Shown here piece by piece: positions 19,824 through 31,841 of a stretch of DNA of 64,000 nt (position 1 is the stretch's first letter; each line of letters begins with the position of its first letter). Origin of the DNA: an uncultured Ferrimonas sp. (GTDB lineage Bacteria > Pseudomonadota > Gammaproteobacteria > Enterobacterales > Shewanellaceae); NCBI RefSeq assembly GCF_947489035.1, contig NZ_CANLCI010000003.1, forward strand, positions 91,533 through 155,532. The letters are read 5' to 3'. The notes under the pieces are model-generated. The model saw only the letters and a list, made by a program, of their open reading frames with translations, had not been told where the DNA came from and made no database searches. The position numbers and the translations under genes were made by a program.

Positions 19824-20891
19824 TTATTGGTGAGACTGGGCGAAATTGTCCATAAAGTCGATGAGTGCTTCTACGCCGGCCATTGGCATGGCGTTATAGA
19901 TACTGGCACGCATACCGCCAACCAAACGGTGCCCCTTCAATGCCATCAAACCGTGGCTTTCCGCTTGCGCTAAAAATCGTTGGTTCAACTCGGCATCTTG
20001 CAGTTGGAACGTTACATTCATTTCTGAACGAAATATCGGGCTCACCCCATTTCGATAAAAGTCACTTGCGTCAATAAACCGATACAGTGCAGCCGCTTTG
20101 GCTTGATTTCGTGCACTCATGGCAGTCACGCCACCGTTGGCTTTTATCCACTTGAAGACTTCCCCCGCCAGATACCAAGCAAAGGTCGGTGGGGTGTTGT
20201 ACATCGAATCGTTTTCTTGGGCTAAGCGGTAATCTAAGATGGCCGGAGTGTGTGCCGCGGCCTGGCCAATCAGATCTCGGCGAACAATCACCAGCGTCAG
20301 TCCCGCAGGGCCAACATTTTTTTGCGCGCCGGCGTAGATCAGCGCAAATTTAGACACGTCGAGATCACGCCCTAAGATGCACGACGACATATCGGCCACT
20401 AACGGTGAATCACATTCTGGCACGGCGGTAATGCTTACCCCGTCGACGGTTTCGTTCGGGCAATAGTGCACATAGTCATAACCCGCAGTCGCCCCAATTT
20501 TGGCCAGATCAATGCTGCTATTGGCATCGCGAATATCACGCACTTCAACCCGGCCAAATTTGGCTGCTTCTTTTGCTGCTGATACCGACCACTGGCCCGA
20601 TTCCAGATACAACGCCGTGCCCGTTTCTGATAACAAGTTAAGCGGGATCGCCGAGAACTGACCTCGAGCACCACCGTGCATAAACAACACCGCGTAGTTA
20701 TCGGGGATCTGCATCAAATCCCGCAAGTTTTGCTCGGCCTCTTCCGCCACCTGCATAAACTCGGCGCTGCGATGCGACAACTCCATAACCGATACACCTG
20801 GCTGGCTAAAATCGCGTAATTGTTGTTGGGCTTGTGCCATAACCTCGGTCGGTAACATGGCTGGGCCCGCACAGAAATTATAAGTGGTCAT
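19824..20891 (-). CDS. serC: Phosphoserine aminotransferase
   Basis: 355-residue class V PLP enzyme making 3-phosphoserine, and also used in pyridoxal phosphate synthesis. It begins MTTYNFCAGPAMLPTEVM, typical of SerC; the PLP lysine is in YAGAQKNVGPAG near residue 192, and the substrate-binding HGGARGQF is near residue 72. It follows gyrA and starts the serC-hisC-aroA-cmk-rpsA series. Confidence 0.96.
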   Translation of the reverse strand: MTTYNFCAGPAMLPTEVMAQAQQQLRDFSQPGVSVMELSHRSAEFMQVAEEAEQNLRDLMQIPDNYAVLFMHGGARGQFSAIPLNLLSETGTALYLESGQWSVSAAKEAAKFGRVEVRDIRDANSSIDLAKIGATAGYDYVHYCPNETVDGVSITAVPECDSPLVADMSSCILGRDLDVSKFALIYAGAQKNVGPAGLTLVIVRRDLIGQAAAHTPAILDYRLAQENDSMYNTPPTFAWYLAGEVFKWIKANGGVTAMSARNQAKAAALYRFIDASDFYRNGVSPIFRSEMNVTFQLQDAELNQRFLAQAESHGLMALKGHRLVGGMRASIYNAMPMAGVEALIDFMDNFAQSHQ

Positions 20892-20908
20892 CCTCTTTCC
20901 CTAGAAAC

Positions 20909-20939
20909 AAGACGGGCGCCATTAAGGCGCCCGTTATTT
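20909..20939 (-). terminator. Probable terminator between gyrA and serC
   Basis: Stem ACGGGCGCC/GGCGCCCGT with a short TTAAT loop. The tail on the minus strand is only moderately T-rich (CTTGTTTC), so it may be leaky. Confidence 0.6.
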
Positions 20940-20947
20940 TGCAAAGG

Positions 20948-23569
20948 TTACTCTGCGTCAGTGTCGGTAGCGTCATCTACCGCCGCTGGGGTTTCATCCC
21001 CTTCGGCTGCTTCACCGTCGTGTTCTAACGGCTCATCGCTCTCTTCGATTTCATCGATACGCTGCAACGCCACAACCTGCTCATCTTCTCCGGTACGGAT
21101 CAGAATCACACCTTGGGTGTTTCGGCCAACTTCAGAAACTTCAGAAACCCGCGTACGAACCAGAGTACCACCGTTGGTGATCATCATGATTTCGTCGTTT
21201 TCGCTTACCTGAACAGCACCGACCACTTCACCGTTACGCTCGCTCACCTTAATGGAGATAACCCCTTTGGTGGCACGGCTCTTGGTTGGGTACTCAGACT
21301 GGGCGGTACGCTTACCGTAACCGTTTTCAGTTACGGTTAAGATGGCACCGTCACCACGCGGTACAATCAAACTCACCACCTGATCGGCATCGTCCAGTGA
21401 AATACCACGAACACCGGTAGCGGTACGGCCCATAGAGCGTACGTTTGATTCATTAAAGCGAACCACTTTACCGGCGTTAGAGAACAGCATCACTTCGTCA
21501 TCACCGCTGGTGATGTCAACGCCAATCAGCTGATCATCTTCAGACAGGTTGATGGCGCGAATACCGGAAGACAATGGGCGGCTGTACGCAGCCAAAGAGG
21601 TCTTCTTAACGGTTCCCTTTGCGGTAGCAAATAAGATGTGTTTTTCAGCGTCGTATTCGGCCACAGGCAAGATGGCGGTGATCCGCTCATTTTCACCCAG
21701 AGGCAGCAAGTTAACGATCGGACGGCCACGGGCAGTACGAGACGCTAACGGCAACTGGAATACGCGCATCCAGTACACTTTACCGATGCTAGAGAAACAC
21801 AGAATCGTGTCGTGGGTATTGGCCACCAACAAACGTTCAATGAAATCTTCATTCTTCATCTTGGTTGCGGCTTTGCCTTTACCCCCACGACGCTGAGCTT
21901 CGTAATCGCTGAGCGGCTGGTACTTAACGTAACCTTCATGGGACAGGGTCACGACCACATCTTCTTGAGTGATCAAGTCTTCCATGTTGATGTCAGCAGA
22001 AGAGGCGCTGATCTCGGTCTTACGTTCGTCACCAAAGTTTTGCTTAACTTCTTCAAGCTCTTCTTTGATCACTTCCATCAGGCGCTCGGTCGAACCCAAG
22101 ATGTGCAGCAGCTCGGCGATTTGAAGCAGCAGTTCACGGTATTCACCCAGAATGCTTTCATGCTCCATCCCAGTCAGCTTGTGCAAACGCAGATCCAAGA
22201 TCGCTTTTGCTTGCTCTTCGGTCAGGAAGTACTTGCCTTCGCGAATGCCGTACTCTGGTTCCAACCACTCTGGGCGCGCAGCGTCATCGCCTGCTTTTTC
22301 CAGCATGGAGGCAACGTTACCCAGATCCCAACCTTGGCTCAGCAAGCCTTGGCGAGCTTCTGCTGGGGTTGCAGCGTTGCGGATCAGTTCGATGATCGGA
22401 TCGATGTTAGCCAGCGCAATCGCCAAGCCTTCAAGGATGTGGGCGCGATCGCGAGCCTTACGCAGTTCGTACACAGTACGGCGGGTAACCACTTCACGAC
22501 GGTGACGAATGAAGGCTTCTAAGGTCTCTTTAAGGTTAAATACCTTAGGTTGACCGTTAGTCAGTGCCACCATATTGATACCGAACACGGTCTGCATTTG
22601 CGTCTGCGAATACAGGTTATTCAAGATCACTTCTGGCACTTCGTTGCGCTTCAGTTCAATCACGATGCGCATGCCGTCTTTATCAGACTCATCACGCAGG
22701 CCGCTGATCCCTTCGATCTTCTTATCTTTAACCAGCTCGGCGATCTTTTCGATCAAACGGGCTTTGTTTACCTGATAAGGGATCTCGTTAACGATGATCG
22801 CTTCACGGCCGTTTTTATCGGTTTCAACTTCCGTTACGGCGCGAACGTAGATCTTGCCACGGCCAGTACGGTACGCATCGTAAATGCCTTTGCGGCCATT
22901 GATGATACCGCCGGTCGGGAAGTCTGGACCTGGGATCACTTCGATAAGTTCATCGATGCTGGTTTCAGGTCGTTCGATCAGCGTTAAACAGCCTTCAACC
23001 ACTTCGTTCAAGTTGTGTGGCGGAATGTTCGTTGCCATGCCAACAGCAATACCAGACGCGCCGTTGACCAGCAGGTTTGGTACACGTGTTGGTAATACCG
23101 CTGGAATGTGTTCGGTACCATCGTAGTTCGGTACGTAATCAACGGTATCCTTATCCAGATCAGCCAACAGCTGGTGAGCGATCTTGTCCATGCGAACTTC
23201 GGTGTAACGCATCGCTGCAGCGGAGTCGCCATCAACGGAGCCGAAGTTACCTTGGCCATCAACCAAGGTGTAACGCAAAGAGAATGGCTGAGCCAAACGT
23301 ACGATGGTGTCGTATACGGCACTATCACCGTGTGGGTGATATTTACCGATTACGTCACCCACCACACGGGCAGATTTTTTGTAGGGCTTGTTCCAGTCGT
23401 TGCCCAACTCATTCATTGCAAACAGTACGCGACGGTGAACAGGTTTCAAGCCGTCTCGTACATCAGGCAAAGCACGCCCAACAATTACGCTCATTGCGTA
23501 ATCGAGATACGACGTACGCATCTCTTCTTCAATATTAATTGGCGTGATTTCTTTGGCCAGATCAGTCAT
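20948..23569 (-). CDS. gyrA: DNA gyrase subunit A
   Basis: 873 residues, full length. The breakage-reunion domain has the catalytic Tyr about 122 in [10 protein letters not shown]; the C-terminal beta-pinwheel has the GyrA box QRRGGKG near residue 560, which marks gyrase rather than topoisomerase IV. The quinolone-resistance region reads [13 protein letters not shown] with Ser83 and Asp87, the sensitive residues by E. coli numbering. The C-terminal tail is acidic ([13 protein letters not shown] to the end), as in other gammaproteobacteria. It is divergent from ubiG. Confidence 0.98.
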   Translation of the reverse strand: MTDLAKEITPINIEEEMRTSYLDYAMSVIVGRALPDVRDGLKPVHRRVLFAMNELGNDWNKPYKKSARVVGDVIGKYHPHGDSAVYDTIVRLAQPFSLRYTLVDGQGNFGSVDGDSAAAMRYTEVRMDKIAHQLLADLDKDTVDYVPNYDGTEHIPAVLPTRVPNLLVNGASGIAVGMATNIPPHNLNEVVEGCLTLIERPETSIDELIEVIPGPDFPTGGIINGRKGIYDAYRTGRGKIYVRAVTEVETDKNGREAIIVNEIPYQVNKARLIEKIAELVKDKKIEGISGLRDESDKDGMRIVIELKRNEVPEVILNNLYSQTQMQTVFGINMVALTNGQPKVFNLKETLEAFIRHRREVVTRRTVYELRKARDRAHILEGLAIALANIDPIIELIRNAATPAEARQGLLSQGWDLGNVASMLEKAGDDAARPEWLEPEYGIREGKYFLTEEQAKAILDLRLHKLTGMEHESILGEYRELLLQIAELLHILGSTERLMEVIKEELEEVKQNFGDERKTEISASSADINMEDLITQEDVVVTLSHEGYVKYQPLSDYEAQRRGGKGKAATKMKNEDFIERLLVANTHDTILCFSSIGKVYWMRVFQLPLASRTARGRPIVNLLPLGENERITAILPVAEYDAEKHILFATAKGTVKKTSLAAYSRPLSSGIRAINLSEDDQLIGVDITSGDDEVMLFSNAGKVVRFNESNVRSMGRTATGVRGISLDDADQVVSLIVPRGDGAILTVTENGYGKRTAQSEYPTKSRATKGVISIKVSERNGEVVGAVQVSENDEIMMITNGGTLVRTRVSEVSEVGRNTQGVILIRTGEDEQVVALQRIDEIEESDEPLEHDGEAAEGDETPAAVDDATDTDAE

Positions 23570-23710
23570 AAAATGCGCGATCCCCTCACAGCGGTTTCCC
23601 CAACGGAATCCGCCCCGGTGCTACCGGATAAAACAGTGGTTTGGGATAATAACACAAGGATTTCGCATTAGTAGGCCGGATTAACGATTCCCCCAACCTT
23701 CTGGCGCGGA

Positions 23711-23716
23711 TATAAT
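23711..23716 (+). promoter_or_regulatory. ubiG: Candidate -10 box of ubiG
   Basis: TATAAT lies 40 bases before the ubiG ATG in the gyrA-ubiG divergent gap. The -35 region at the right spacing is poor, so this is a weak call. Confidence 0.4.
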
Positions 23717-23755
23717 CGCGCTAGACCTAACTAATAAAGAATTGGCGCTAACAAT

Positions 23756-24472
23756 ATGAATAACAATACAAACGTTGATCCTCAAGAAGTGGCAAAATTT
23801 GAACAATTAGCCGCCACTTGGTGGGATCCAGAAGGCCACTCTGGTCCGTTGCATAAAATGAACCCAGTACGGGTTTCATTTATTGAACGGCACTGTGGTG
23901 GTTTGTTCGGCAAAAAGGCGGTTGATGTTGGTTGTGGCGGCGGTTTAGTCAGCGAAGCTTTGGCTAAGTGCGGCGCCAAGGTAACTGGCCTAGATATGGC
24001 GGAAGAATCCCTTGAAGTGGCACGTTTGCACGCTTTGGAAACCAATGTGGATGTGGACTATTTGCACAGCACTGCGGAACAACACGCCGACGGGTTTGCT
24101 CAGCAATACGATGTGGTTTGCTGCTTAGAGATGCTTGAGCACGTGCCGGACCCACAATCGGTGGTTGAGGCGTGCATTAAGATGCTTAAGCCTGGTGGTC
24201 ATCTGTTTATGTCGACCATCAACAAAACTCCCGAGGCGTATCTAACGACCATTATCGGCGCCGAGCGCATTGTCAAAGCCTTACCCGTGGGCACCCACGA
24301 CTTCGATAAATACCTACGCCCTTCCCAGCTAAGCCGTTGGAGCGAGCAAAGCGGTTTGGTCATGAAAAACGCCAGCGGCTTGTTCTACAACCCACTGACT
24401 AAGACCGTACGCTTGATTGATTCGCTGCGGGTTAACTACATTTTGCACGCCCAAAAACCAGAGGAAGGTTAA
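23756..24472 (+). CDS. ubiG: Ubiquinone biosynthesis O-methyltransferase
   Basis: 238-residue class I SAM methyltransferase doing both O-methylations of the ubiquinone ring. The signature VDVGCGGGLVSEALA (about residues 52-66) binds SAM, followed by VTGLDMAEESLEVARLHA. The N-terminal FEQLAATWWDPEGHSGPLHKMNP is specific to UbiG. Its stop overlaps the start of the following phosphatase gene (TAATG), so the two are coupled. Confidence 0.96.
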   Translation: MNNNTNVDPQEVAKFEQLAATWWDPEGHSGPLHKMNPVRVSFIERHCGGLFGKKAVDVGCGGGLVSEALAKCGAKVTGLDMAEESLEVARLHALETNVDVDYLHSTAEQHADGFAQQYDVVCCLEMLEHVPDPQSVVEACIKMLKPGGHLFMSTINKTPEAYLTTIIGAERIVKALPVGTHDFDKYLRPSQLSRWSEQSGLVMKNASGLFYNPLTKTVRLIDSLRVNYILHAQKPEEG

Positions 24473-25131
24473 TGAGCCACTATCAAGGGATCCTGTTTGA
24501 TCTGGATGGCACGCTATTGGACACCGCGCCCGATCTGGGTCATGCCACCAACGTCGCGTTAGCGCAGTTTGGCTACCCGCCAATAAGTGCTGCCGTTGCG
24601 GCTCAAGTGAGCTCCCATGGCACCGCAGGCCTACTGCGAGCGGGCATGGGGGATCATTATGACCGCACTGACATTGCCCCAATCCGCCAAGCGCTGCTCA
24701 GCGCATACGCAGCAAATGTGTGCCAACACACCACGCTGTATGCCGGTGTGGCAGAGTTGATTGAGTGGCTCGATGACGAAGGGATCCCTTGGGGCATTGT
24801 CACCAATAAGCCAGAAGCGCTCACCACGCCATTGCTGACCTACTTTCCCCAGTTTGCCAATCGCAGCTGCACCGTCAGTGGCGATACCTGCGGAGTGGCC
24901 AAGCCGGATCCCACGCCGATGTTTTATGCGGCCAAGCAAATTGGCGTGGCTCCCGCTGATATCCTCTATATTGGTGATGCCGAGCGAGATGTCTTGGCTG
25001 GCAACAACGCCAATATGACCACGGTTGCCGCATTATGGGGCTACCTGAGTACGGAAGATCAGCCGCAAAATTGGCCTGCTGATCATCACTTAGACAATCT
25101 CTTACAGCTGCTTCAGCTATTGCGCGGTTAA
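24472..25131 (+). CDS. HAD-family phosphatase, phosphoglycolate phosphatase or MupP
   Basis: 219-residue HAD subfamily IA hydrolase. The nucleophile motif is FDLDGTLLDTAPD (Asp about 10 and 12), motif II TNK is in GIVTNKPEAL near residue 110, and motif III/IV is AKPDPTPMF with YIGDAERDVLAG near 170. The ubiG-coupled position is also that of the pseudomonad mupP gene (N-acetylmuramate 6-phosphate phosphatase), so Gph and MupP cannot be told apart here. Confidence 0.88.
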   Translation: MSHYQGILFDLDGTLLDTAPDLGHATNVALAQFGYPPISAAVAAQVSSHGTAGLLRAGMGDHYDRTDIAPIRQALLSAYAANVCQHTTLYAGVAELIEWLDDEGIPWGIVTNKPEALTTPLLTYFPQFANRSCTVSGDTCGVAKPDPTPMFYAAKQIGVAPADILYIGDAERDVLAGNNANMTTVAALWGYLSTEDQPQNWPADHHLDNLLQLLQLLRG

Positions 25132-25142
25132 CGATCCAGCAA

Positions 25143-25186
25143 ACGCATCGATAAAAAATATTTTATCGATGCGGCATTTTTTTTCT
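25143..25186 (+). terminator. Terminator of the ubiG operon
   Basis: Long stem GCATCGATAAAA/TTTTATCGATGC around 25145-25172 followed shortly by eight Ts. The stem is 12 base pairs long. Confidence 0.9.
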
Positions 25187-25260
25187 TGCAAATCACCAAG
25201 CTCAAACCACTTCTGCGTTAGCGCGTAAGGCGCTACTAACCGCCCTCCGGGCGCGGCGAT

Positions 25261-25269
25261 TTATACACA
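25261..25269 (+). promoter_or_regulatory. DnaA box upstream of nrdA
   Basis: TTATACACA fits the TTATNCACA consensus exactly. It lies about 200 bases before the nrdA start; E. coli nrdAB is also DnaA-controlled, but only one box is clear here. Confidence 0.5.
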
Positions 25270-25338
25270 GTATGTTCACAGCGACCACCCTTGATCCTCA
25301 GCTCGAACCGCCCTATCTTGTACCCCCACGAATCGCAC

Positions 25339-25354
25339 ACACTATATATAGTGC
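25339..25354. promoter_or_regulatory. NrdR box 1
   Basis: ACACTATATATAGTGC is a near-perfect palindromic NrdR box. NrdR represses ribonucleotide reductase genes according to its bound nucleotides. Confidence 0.82.
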
Positions 25355-25370
25355 CTGCGGCGTAACCCAA

Positions 25371-25386
25371 GCACTATACTCATGTT
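25371..25386. promoter_or_regulatory. NrdR box 2 (partial) overlapping a -10-like TATACT
   Basis: GCACTATACTCATGTT matches the left half of box 1 (CACTATA) 32 bases downstream, three helical turns, which is the paired spacing usual for NrdR. TATACT at 25375-25380 could be the -10 box of nrdA. Confidence 0.55.
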
Positions 25387-25462
25387 GTCACTAGAAGGTG
25401 ACTCCTACCGGCCGGACATGGACTGTTGTCGGCAAACACACACGGAAAATAATTATCACGCT

Positions 25463-27736
25463 ATGAATGGCTCCCTACTCGTTACCAAACGCAACGGCAG
25501 TAAAGAATCCATCGATCTAGAGAAGATCCACCGCGTCATCACTTGGGCAGCAAAAGATCTGCACAATGTCTCGGTGTCGCAAGTCGAGCTGGCCGCTCAC
25601 ATCCATTTCTTTGATGGCATCAAAACCGAAGCCATCCATGAAACCATCATTAAAGCGGCGGCGGATCTGATCAGTGAAGACACCCCAGATTATCAATATC
25701 TGGCGGCACGTTTAGCGGTATTCCATCTGCGTAAAAAAGCGTATGGCCAGTTTGAGCCGCCTCATCTGTACGACCATGTCACCAAACTGGTGGAGCAAGG
25801 CCGTTACGATCAGCACATCTTGGCGGATTACAGCCGCGACGAGCTAAACGAGTTAAACGACTACATCGATCACTGGCGTGATATGGACTTCTCTTACGCC
25901 GCCGTGAAGCAGTTGGAAGGCAAGTACTTGGTGCAGAACCGCGTCAGCGGCGAAATGTACGAAAGCGCCCAGTTCCTCTACATTCTGGTGTCCGCCTGTT
26001 TGTTCGCTAACTACCCGCGCGCCACTCGCATGGATTACGTAAAACGGTTTTACGATGCGGTTTCCACCTTCAAGATCTCGTTGCCAACGCCGATCATGAG
26101 CGGCGTGCGTACCCCAACCCGTCAATTTAGCTCTTGTGTGCTGATTGAATGCGGCGACAGCTTGGATTCCATTAACGCCACTTCGGCGTCCATCGTGAAA
26201 TACGTTAGCCAACGCGCAGGGATCGGCATTAACGCCGGTAACATTCGTGCCCTTGGTAGCCCGATCCGCAGCGGCGAAGCATTCCACACGGGGTTACTGC
26301 CGTTCTTTAAGCACTTCCAAACCGCGGTAAAATCCTGCTCTCAGGGCGGCGTACGGGGCGGTGCAGCGACGCTGTTCTACCCATTGTGGCACCTTGAAGT
26401 CGAAGATCTGTTGGTGCTGAAAAACAACCGCGGCACCGAAGCCAACCGCATTCGTCACATGGATTACGGTGTACAGATCAACCGTACCCTGTACCAGCGC
26501 TTAATTGATGGCGGCAACGTTACCCTGTTCTCGCCGTCCGATGTGCCCGGTTTGTACGACGCGTTCTTTGCGGATCAGGAAACCTTTGAACGGTTGTACC
26601 TGCAGTACGAACAAGATCCGGCCATCCGTAAAAAGCACATTAAAGCGGTTGAGCTGTTTTCCCTGCTGATGCAAGAGCGCGCCTCCACTGGCCGTATTTA
26701 CATTCAGCACGTGGATCACTGCAACACCCACAGCCCATTCGATGCGGCCGTGGCACCGATTAAGCAATCCAACCTGTGTTTGGAAATTGCGCTGCCGACT
26801 AAGCCGATGCTGCATCTGAACGATGAAAACGGTGAAATTGCGCTGTGTACGCTATCGGCCTTTAACCTCGGCGCGATTGATTCGCTGGATGAATTAGAAG
26901 AGTTAGCGCAGCTGGCGGTACGAGCCCTCGATAGCTTGCTGGATTATCAGGACTACCCAGTAAAAGCGGCAGAGATCAGCACCATGAACCGCCGTACCTT
27001 GGGCGTGGGCGTAATCAACTTTGCCTATTACTTAGCTAAAAATGGCAAACGCTACAGTGACGGCAGCGGCAATGCGCTCACCCACAAAACCTTTGAAGCC
27101 ATTCAATACTACCTATTGAAAGCCTCCAATGAGTTAGCCCAGGAGCAAGGCGCTTGCCCATCGTTCCACGAAACCACCTACAGCCAAGGCGTGCTGCCTA
27201 TCGACACTTACAAATCCAGCTTGGATGAGATCTGTGACGAACCGCTGCATCTGGATTGGGAATCCCTGCGTAGCCAAATTGTGAAGCACGGACTGCGTAA
27301 CTCAACGCTGTCGGCATTGATGCCATCGGAGACCTCATCACAGATCTCGAATGCCACCAACGGCATTGAGCCACCACGGGGCTTGGTTTCCGTGAAGGCC
27401 TCGAAAGATGGGGTGATGAAGCAAGTGGTGCCGGGCATTGAAACGCTGGCCAGCAACTACGAGCTGCTGTGGGATATTCCGAGCAATACCGGCTATTTGC
27501 AACTGGTTGGGTTAATGCAGAAATTTGTCGATCAGTCGATCTCAGCTAACACCAACTACGACCCATCCCGTTACGCCGACAACAAGATGCCAATGAAAAC
27601 CTTATTGACGGATCTGATGCTGGCGTACAAGTACGGCCTGAAAACCCTGTACTACCAGAACACCCGCGACGGCCAAACCGACTCCAGCAACGACAGCAGT
27701 GATGACGACTGCGCCGGCGGCGCTTGCAAGATTTAA
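25463..27736 (+). CDS. nrdA: Class Ia ribonucleotide reductase, alpha subunit
   Basis: Catalytic subunit converting NDPs to dNDPs aerobically. I start at 25463 ([16 protein letters not shown]), aligning with E. coli NrdA and giving 757 residues; the frame also runs from an ATG at 25382 but that overlaps NrdR box 2. The ATP-cone occupies the first 95 residues. Active-site cysteines are Cys225 ([10 protein letters not shown]) and the thiyl Cys in [11 protein letters not shown]; the C-terminal redox pair is CAGGACKI. The last 30 residues hold a Ser/Asp-rich linker. Followed 10 bases later by nrdB. Confidence 0.97.
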   Translation: MNGSLLVTKRNGSKESIDLEKIHRVITWAAKDLHNVSVSQVELAAHIHFFDGIKTEAIHETIIKAAADLISEDTPDYQYLAARLAVFHLRKKAYGQFEPPHLYDHVTKLVEQGRYDQHILADYSRDELNELNDYIDHWRDMDFSYAAVKQLEGKYLVQNRVSGEMYESAQFLYILVSACLFANYPRATRMDYVKRFYDAVSTFKISLPTPIMSGVRTPTRQFSSCVLIECGDSLDSINATSASIVKYVSQRAGIGINAGNIRALGSPIRSGEAFHTGLLPFFKHFQTAVKSCSQGGVRGGAATLFYPLWHLEVEDLLVLKNNRGTEANRIRHMDYGVQINRTLYQRLIDGGNVTLFSPSDVPGLYDAFFADQETFERLYLQYEQDPAIRKKHIKAVELFSLLMQERASTGRIYIQHVDHCNTHSPFDAAVAPIKQSNLCLEIALPTKPMLHLNDENGEIALCTLSAFNLGAIDSLDELEELAQLAVRALDSLLDYQDYPVKAAEISTMNRRTLGVGVINFAYYLAKNGKRYSDGSGNALTHKTFEAIQYYLLKASNELAQEQGACPSFHETTYSQGVLPIDTYKSSLDEICDEPLHLDWESLRSQIVKHGLRNSTLSALMPSETSSQISNATNGIEPPRGLVSVKASKDGVMKQVVPGIETLASNYELLWDIPSNTGYLQLVGLMQKFVDQSISANTNYDPSRYADNKMPMKTLLTDLMLAYKYGLKTLYYQNTRDGQTDSSNDSSDDDCAGGACKI

Positions 27737-27746
27737 GGGAATAACG

Positions 27747-28883
27747 ATGACACACAAATACAGTACTTTTTCACGGGTCGCCAACGATGCGCTCAAAGAG
27801 CCAATGTTCCTTGGGAATCCGGTTAACGTCGCCCGTTTTGATCAGCAACGTCACCCCCATTTTGAACGTTTGATTGAAAAACAGCTGTCGTTTTTCTGGC
27901 GTCCAGAGGAGGTCGACGTGGCCAAAGATCGCATTGATTTCAATGCGCTCCCTAGCCACGAGCAGCACATCTTCATTTCCAATTTGAAGTATCAAACCTT
28001 GTTGGATTCGATCCAAGGCCGCAGCCCTAACGTGGCGTTGCTGCCGTTAGTGTCGCTGCCAGAGCTTGAAACTTGGATTGAGACTTGGTCTTTTTACGAA
28101 ACCATTCACTCTCGTTCATACACCCACATTATTCGCAACATCGTTGGTAACCCTGGCGACGTGTTTGATGACATCGTGGTAAACGAGCAGATCCTAAAGC
28201 GCGCGGGCGACATTTCCCGTTACTACGATGAGCTGATCGACATCACTCAGCTGTACCAACAATACGGCGAAGGCGAGCACAGCATTAATGGTGAAACCGT
28301 TACCCTGCGTAAGCGTGACGTGAAGAAAAAACTGTACCTGTGCTTGATGTCCGTCAACGTGCTTGAGGCGGTGCGCTTTTATGTGTCGTTCGCTTGTTCG
28401 TTTGCGTTTGCAGAACAAGAGAAGATGGAAGGCAACGCCAAAATCATCCGCCTGATTGCCCGCGATGAACAGCTGCATCTGCAAGGCACCCAGCACATGA
28501 TCAACCTGATGCTGGATGGCAAAGACGATCCAGAGATGGCTGCCATTGGCATGGAGTGCCACTTAGAGTCGATAGAGATCTTCCGCCGTGCCGCCGAGCA
28601 AGAGAAAGAGTGGGCGGAATACCTGTTCAAAGATGGCTCGATGCTGGGCATGAACAAAACCATTTTGGAAGATTACGTTGAGTTTATTACCAATCAACGA
28701 ATGGAAGCGATTGGCTTACCTACGATCTTCGACAAGCGCTCAAACCCACTGCCGTGGATGAGCAAATGGTTGGAATCTGATGCGGTACAGGTTGCCCCAC
28801 AAGAGGTGGAAGTTAGCTCCTATCTGACCAACCAGATCGATAATCAAATCGAAGAACAAGATTTGGCTGAGTTCACGTTATGA
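27747..28883 (+). CDS. nrdB: Class Ia ribonucleotide reductase, beta subunit
   Basis: Diiron-tyrosyl radical subunit, 378 residues from the ATG at 27747 ([20 protein letters not shown]), the start with likeness to E. coli NrdB; the open frame upstream (27699) lies inside the nrdA 3' end. The radical tyrosine is in [11 protein letters not shown], and iron ligands are seen in [24 protein letters not shown] and [12 protein letters not shown]. The C-terminal tail [11 protein letters not shown] is the NrdA docking region. Its stop overlaps the ferredoxin start (ATGA). Confidence 0.97.
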   Translation: MTHKYSTFSRVANDALKEPMFLGNPVNVARFDQQRHPHFERLIEKQLSFFWRPEEVDVAKDRIDFNALPSHEQHIFISNLKYQTLLDSIQGRSPNVALLPLVSLPELETWIETWSFYETIHSRSYTHIIRNIVGNPGDVFDDIVVNEQILKRAGDISRYYDELIDITQLYQQYGEGEHSINGETVTLRKRDVKKKLYLCLMSVNVLEAVRFYVSFACSFAFAEQEKMEGNAKIIRLIARDEQLHLQGTQHMINLMLDGKDDPEMAAIGMECHLESIEIFRRAAEQEKEWAEYLFKDGSMLGMNKTILEDYVEFITNQRMEAIGLPTIFDKRSNPLPWMSKWLESDAVQVAPQEVEVSSYLTNQIDNQIEEQDLAEFTL

Positions 28884-29125
28884 ACCATACCGTTACCCTG
28901 CCCTCTGGCGAGCAGCAAACTCACCCGGAAGGGGAACCTTTGCTGCATCTGCTCAAAGACAACGGCCTCTATAGCGAGTGTCAGCAAGGTTTTTGCGGTG
29001 CCTGTAAAACAAAGGTGCTGTGTGGCACGGTGCGGTATTTGGCTCAACCATTGGCGCGGATCGCAGAAGATGAAATTTTGCCCTGTTGCTGCACCCCCAC
29101 CAGCGACCTCAAAGTGAGCTACTAA
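28880..29125 (+). CDS. yfaE: [2Fe-2S] ferredoxin, YfaE-like
   Basis: 81-residue plant-type ferredoxin. The cluster cysteines are in [16 protein letters not shown] and the final LPCCC. In E. coli YfaE maintains the NrdB diiron cluster, and here the gene overlaps nrdB by four bases, supporting that role. Confidence 0.93.
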   Translation: MNHTVTLPSGEQQTHPEGEPLLHLLKDNGLYSECQQGFCGACKTKVLCGTVRYLAQPLARIAEDEILPCCCTPTSDLKVSY

Positions 29126-29139
29126 GCTCCGCTCAAAAC

Positions 29140-29168
29140 AAAAAAGCAGGCAATCGCCTGCTTTTTTC
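29140..29168 (+). terminator. Terminator of nrdAB-yfaE, likely bidirectional
   Basis: Stem AAAAAGCAGGC/GCCTGCTTTTT, with T-rich and A-rich flanks on both sides, placed between the convergent ferredoxin and glyoxalase-like genes. Confidence 0.88.
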
Positions 29169-29181
29169 GTTCCGACTTCGC

Positions 29182-29556
29182 CTAAGTCGAGGTCATGCAA
29201 AAACCATTAAATTTGTTGCCGTCTAAGTCGCGAAAATACCCCGCATAGAAGCCGCCACCGCGAGGCCCTGCAGGGCCTTCGCACTGGGCGCCCAATTCGA
29301 TCGCTTTGTGGTAAAAAGCATCCACTTGCGCTGGGGAATCGAACGCCAAGGCCACCATGGTGCCATTGCCTGCGGTGGCTGGCTGGCCATCAAATGGCTT
29401 GGTGGCAGCGATCCCCGATTGCTCACTGTTCACCTGCCAAGCAATAAATTGCTCCTCTTGCATAAAGCGCTTACCACCGATACTGGCAAACAGGCCATCA
29501 AAAAACGCGGCGGCGCGATCCAGATCGTTGGTTCCAACGGTGACATACCCAATCAT
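29182..29556 (-). CDS. VOC-family glyoxalase/dioxygenase-like protein
   Basis: 124-residue vicinal-oxygen-chelate protein with two beta-alpha-beta-beta-beta modules. It starts MIGYVTVGTNDLDRAAAFFD, a typical first metal-ligand strand region, and ends with YFRDLDGNKFNGFCM, the second metal site (Asp-Gly-Asn). Substrate unknown; relatives are often annotated glyoxalase/bleomycin resistance. Downstream of fadH by 108 bases with a terminator between. Confidence 0.85.
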   Translation of the reverse strand: MIGYVTVGTNDLDRAAAFFDGLFASIGGKRFMQEEQFIAWQVNSEQSGIAATKPFDGQPATAGNGTMVALAFDSPAQVDAFYHKAIELGAQCEGPAGPRGGGFYAGYFRDLDGNKFNGFCMTST

Positions 29557-29588
29557 GACAATTTCCTTTTTTCAGTGAAAGGTGGACA

Positions 29589-29616
29589 CAAAAAAGGCTG
29601 CCTTGCGACAGCCTCT
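29589..29616 (-). terminator. Terminator after fadH
   Basis: Stem GGCTG/CAGCC with a TTTTTT tail on the minus strand, 50 bases after the fadH stop. Confidence 0.75.
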
Positions 29617-29663
29617 CTTTACCCTATGCACGAACCGCGGCCATTACAAGATTGCAGTCAGCG

Positions 29664-31707
<2,044 letters not shown>

Positions 31708-31841
31708 TCATTTGTTCCAGAGTATCGCCAGTAGAGCATTGACTCAAGCTCACCCCAGTTATACGCACTTACAATTACCATTCCCTTGTCGTATTCCAAT
31801 GCGTTAGCATAATATTCAACTCTCTAACGGAATCTCACTTT

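Noticed and set aside
21812..22522. 236-codon plus-strand frame opposite gyrA
   Set aside because: Antisense shadow of a conserved gene with no sign of its own translation.
20948..23569. Quinolone-resistance change in gyrA
   Set aside because: Ser83 and Asp87 are the sensitive residues.
25382..25462. Longer nrdA start at 25382
   Set aside because: Would add 27 residues absent from NrdA proteins and overlap an NrdR box.
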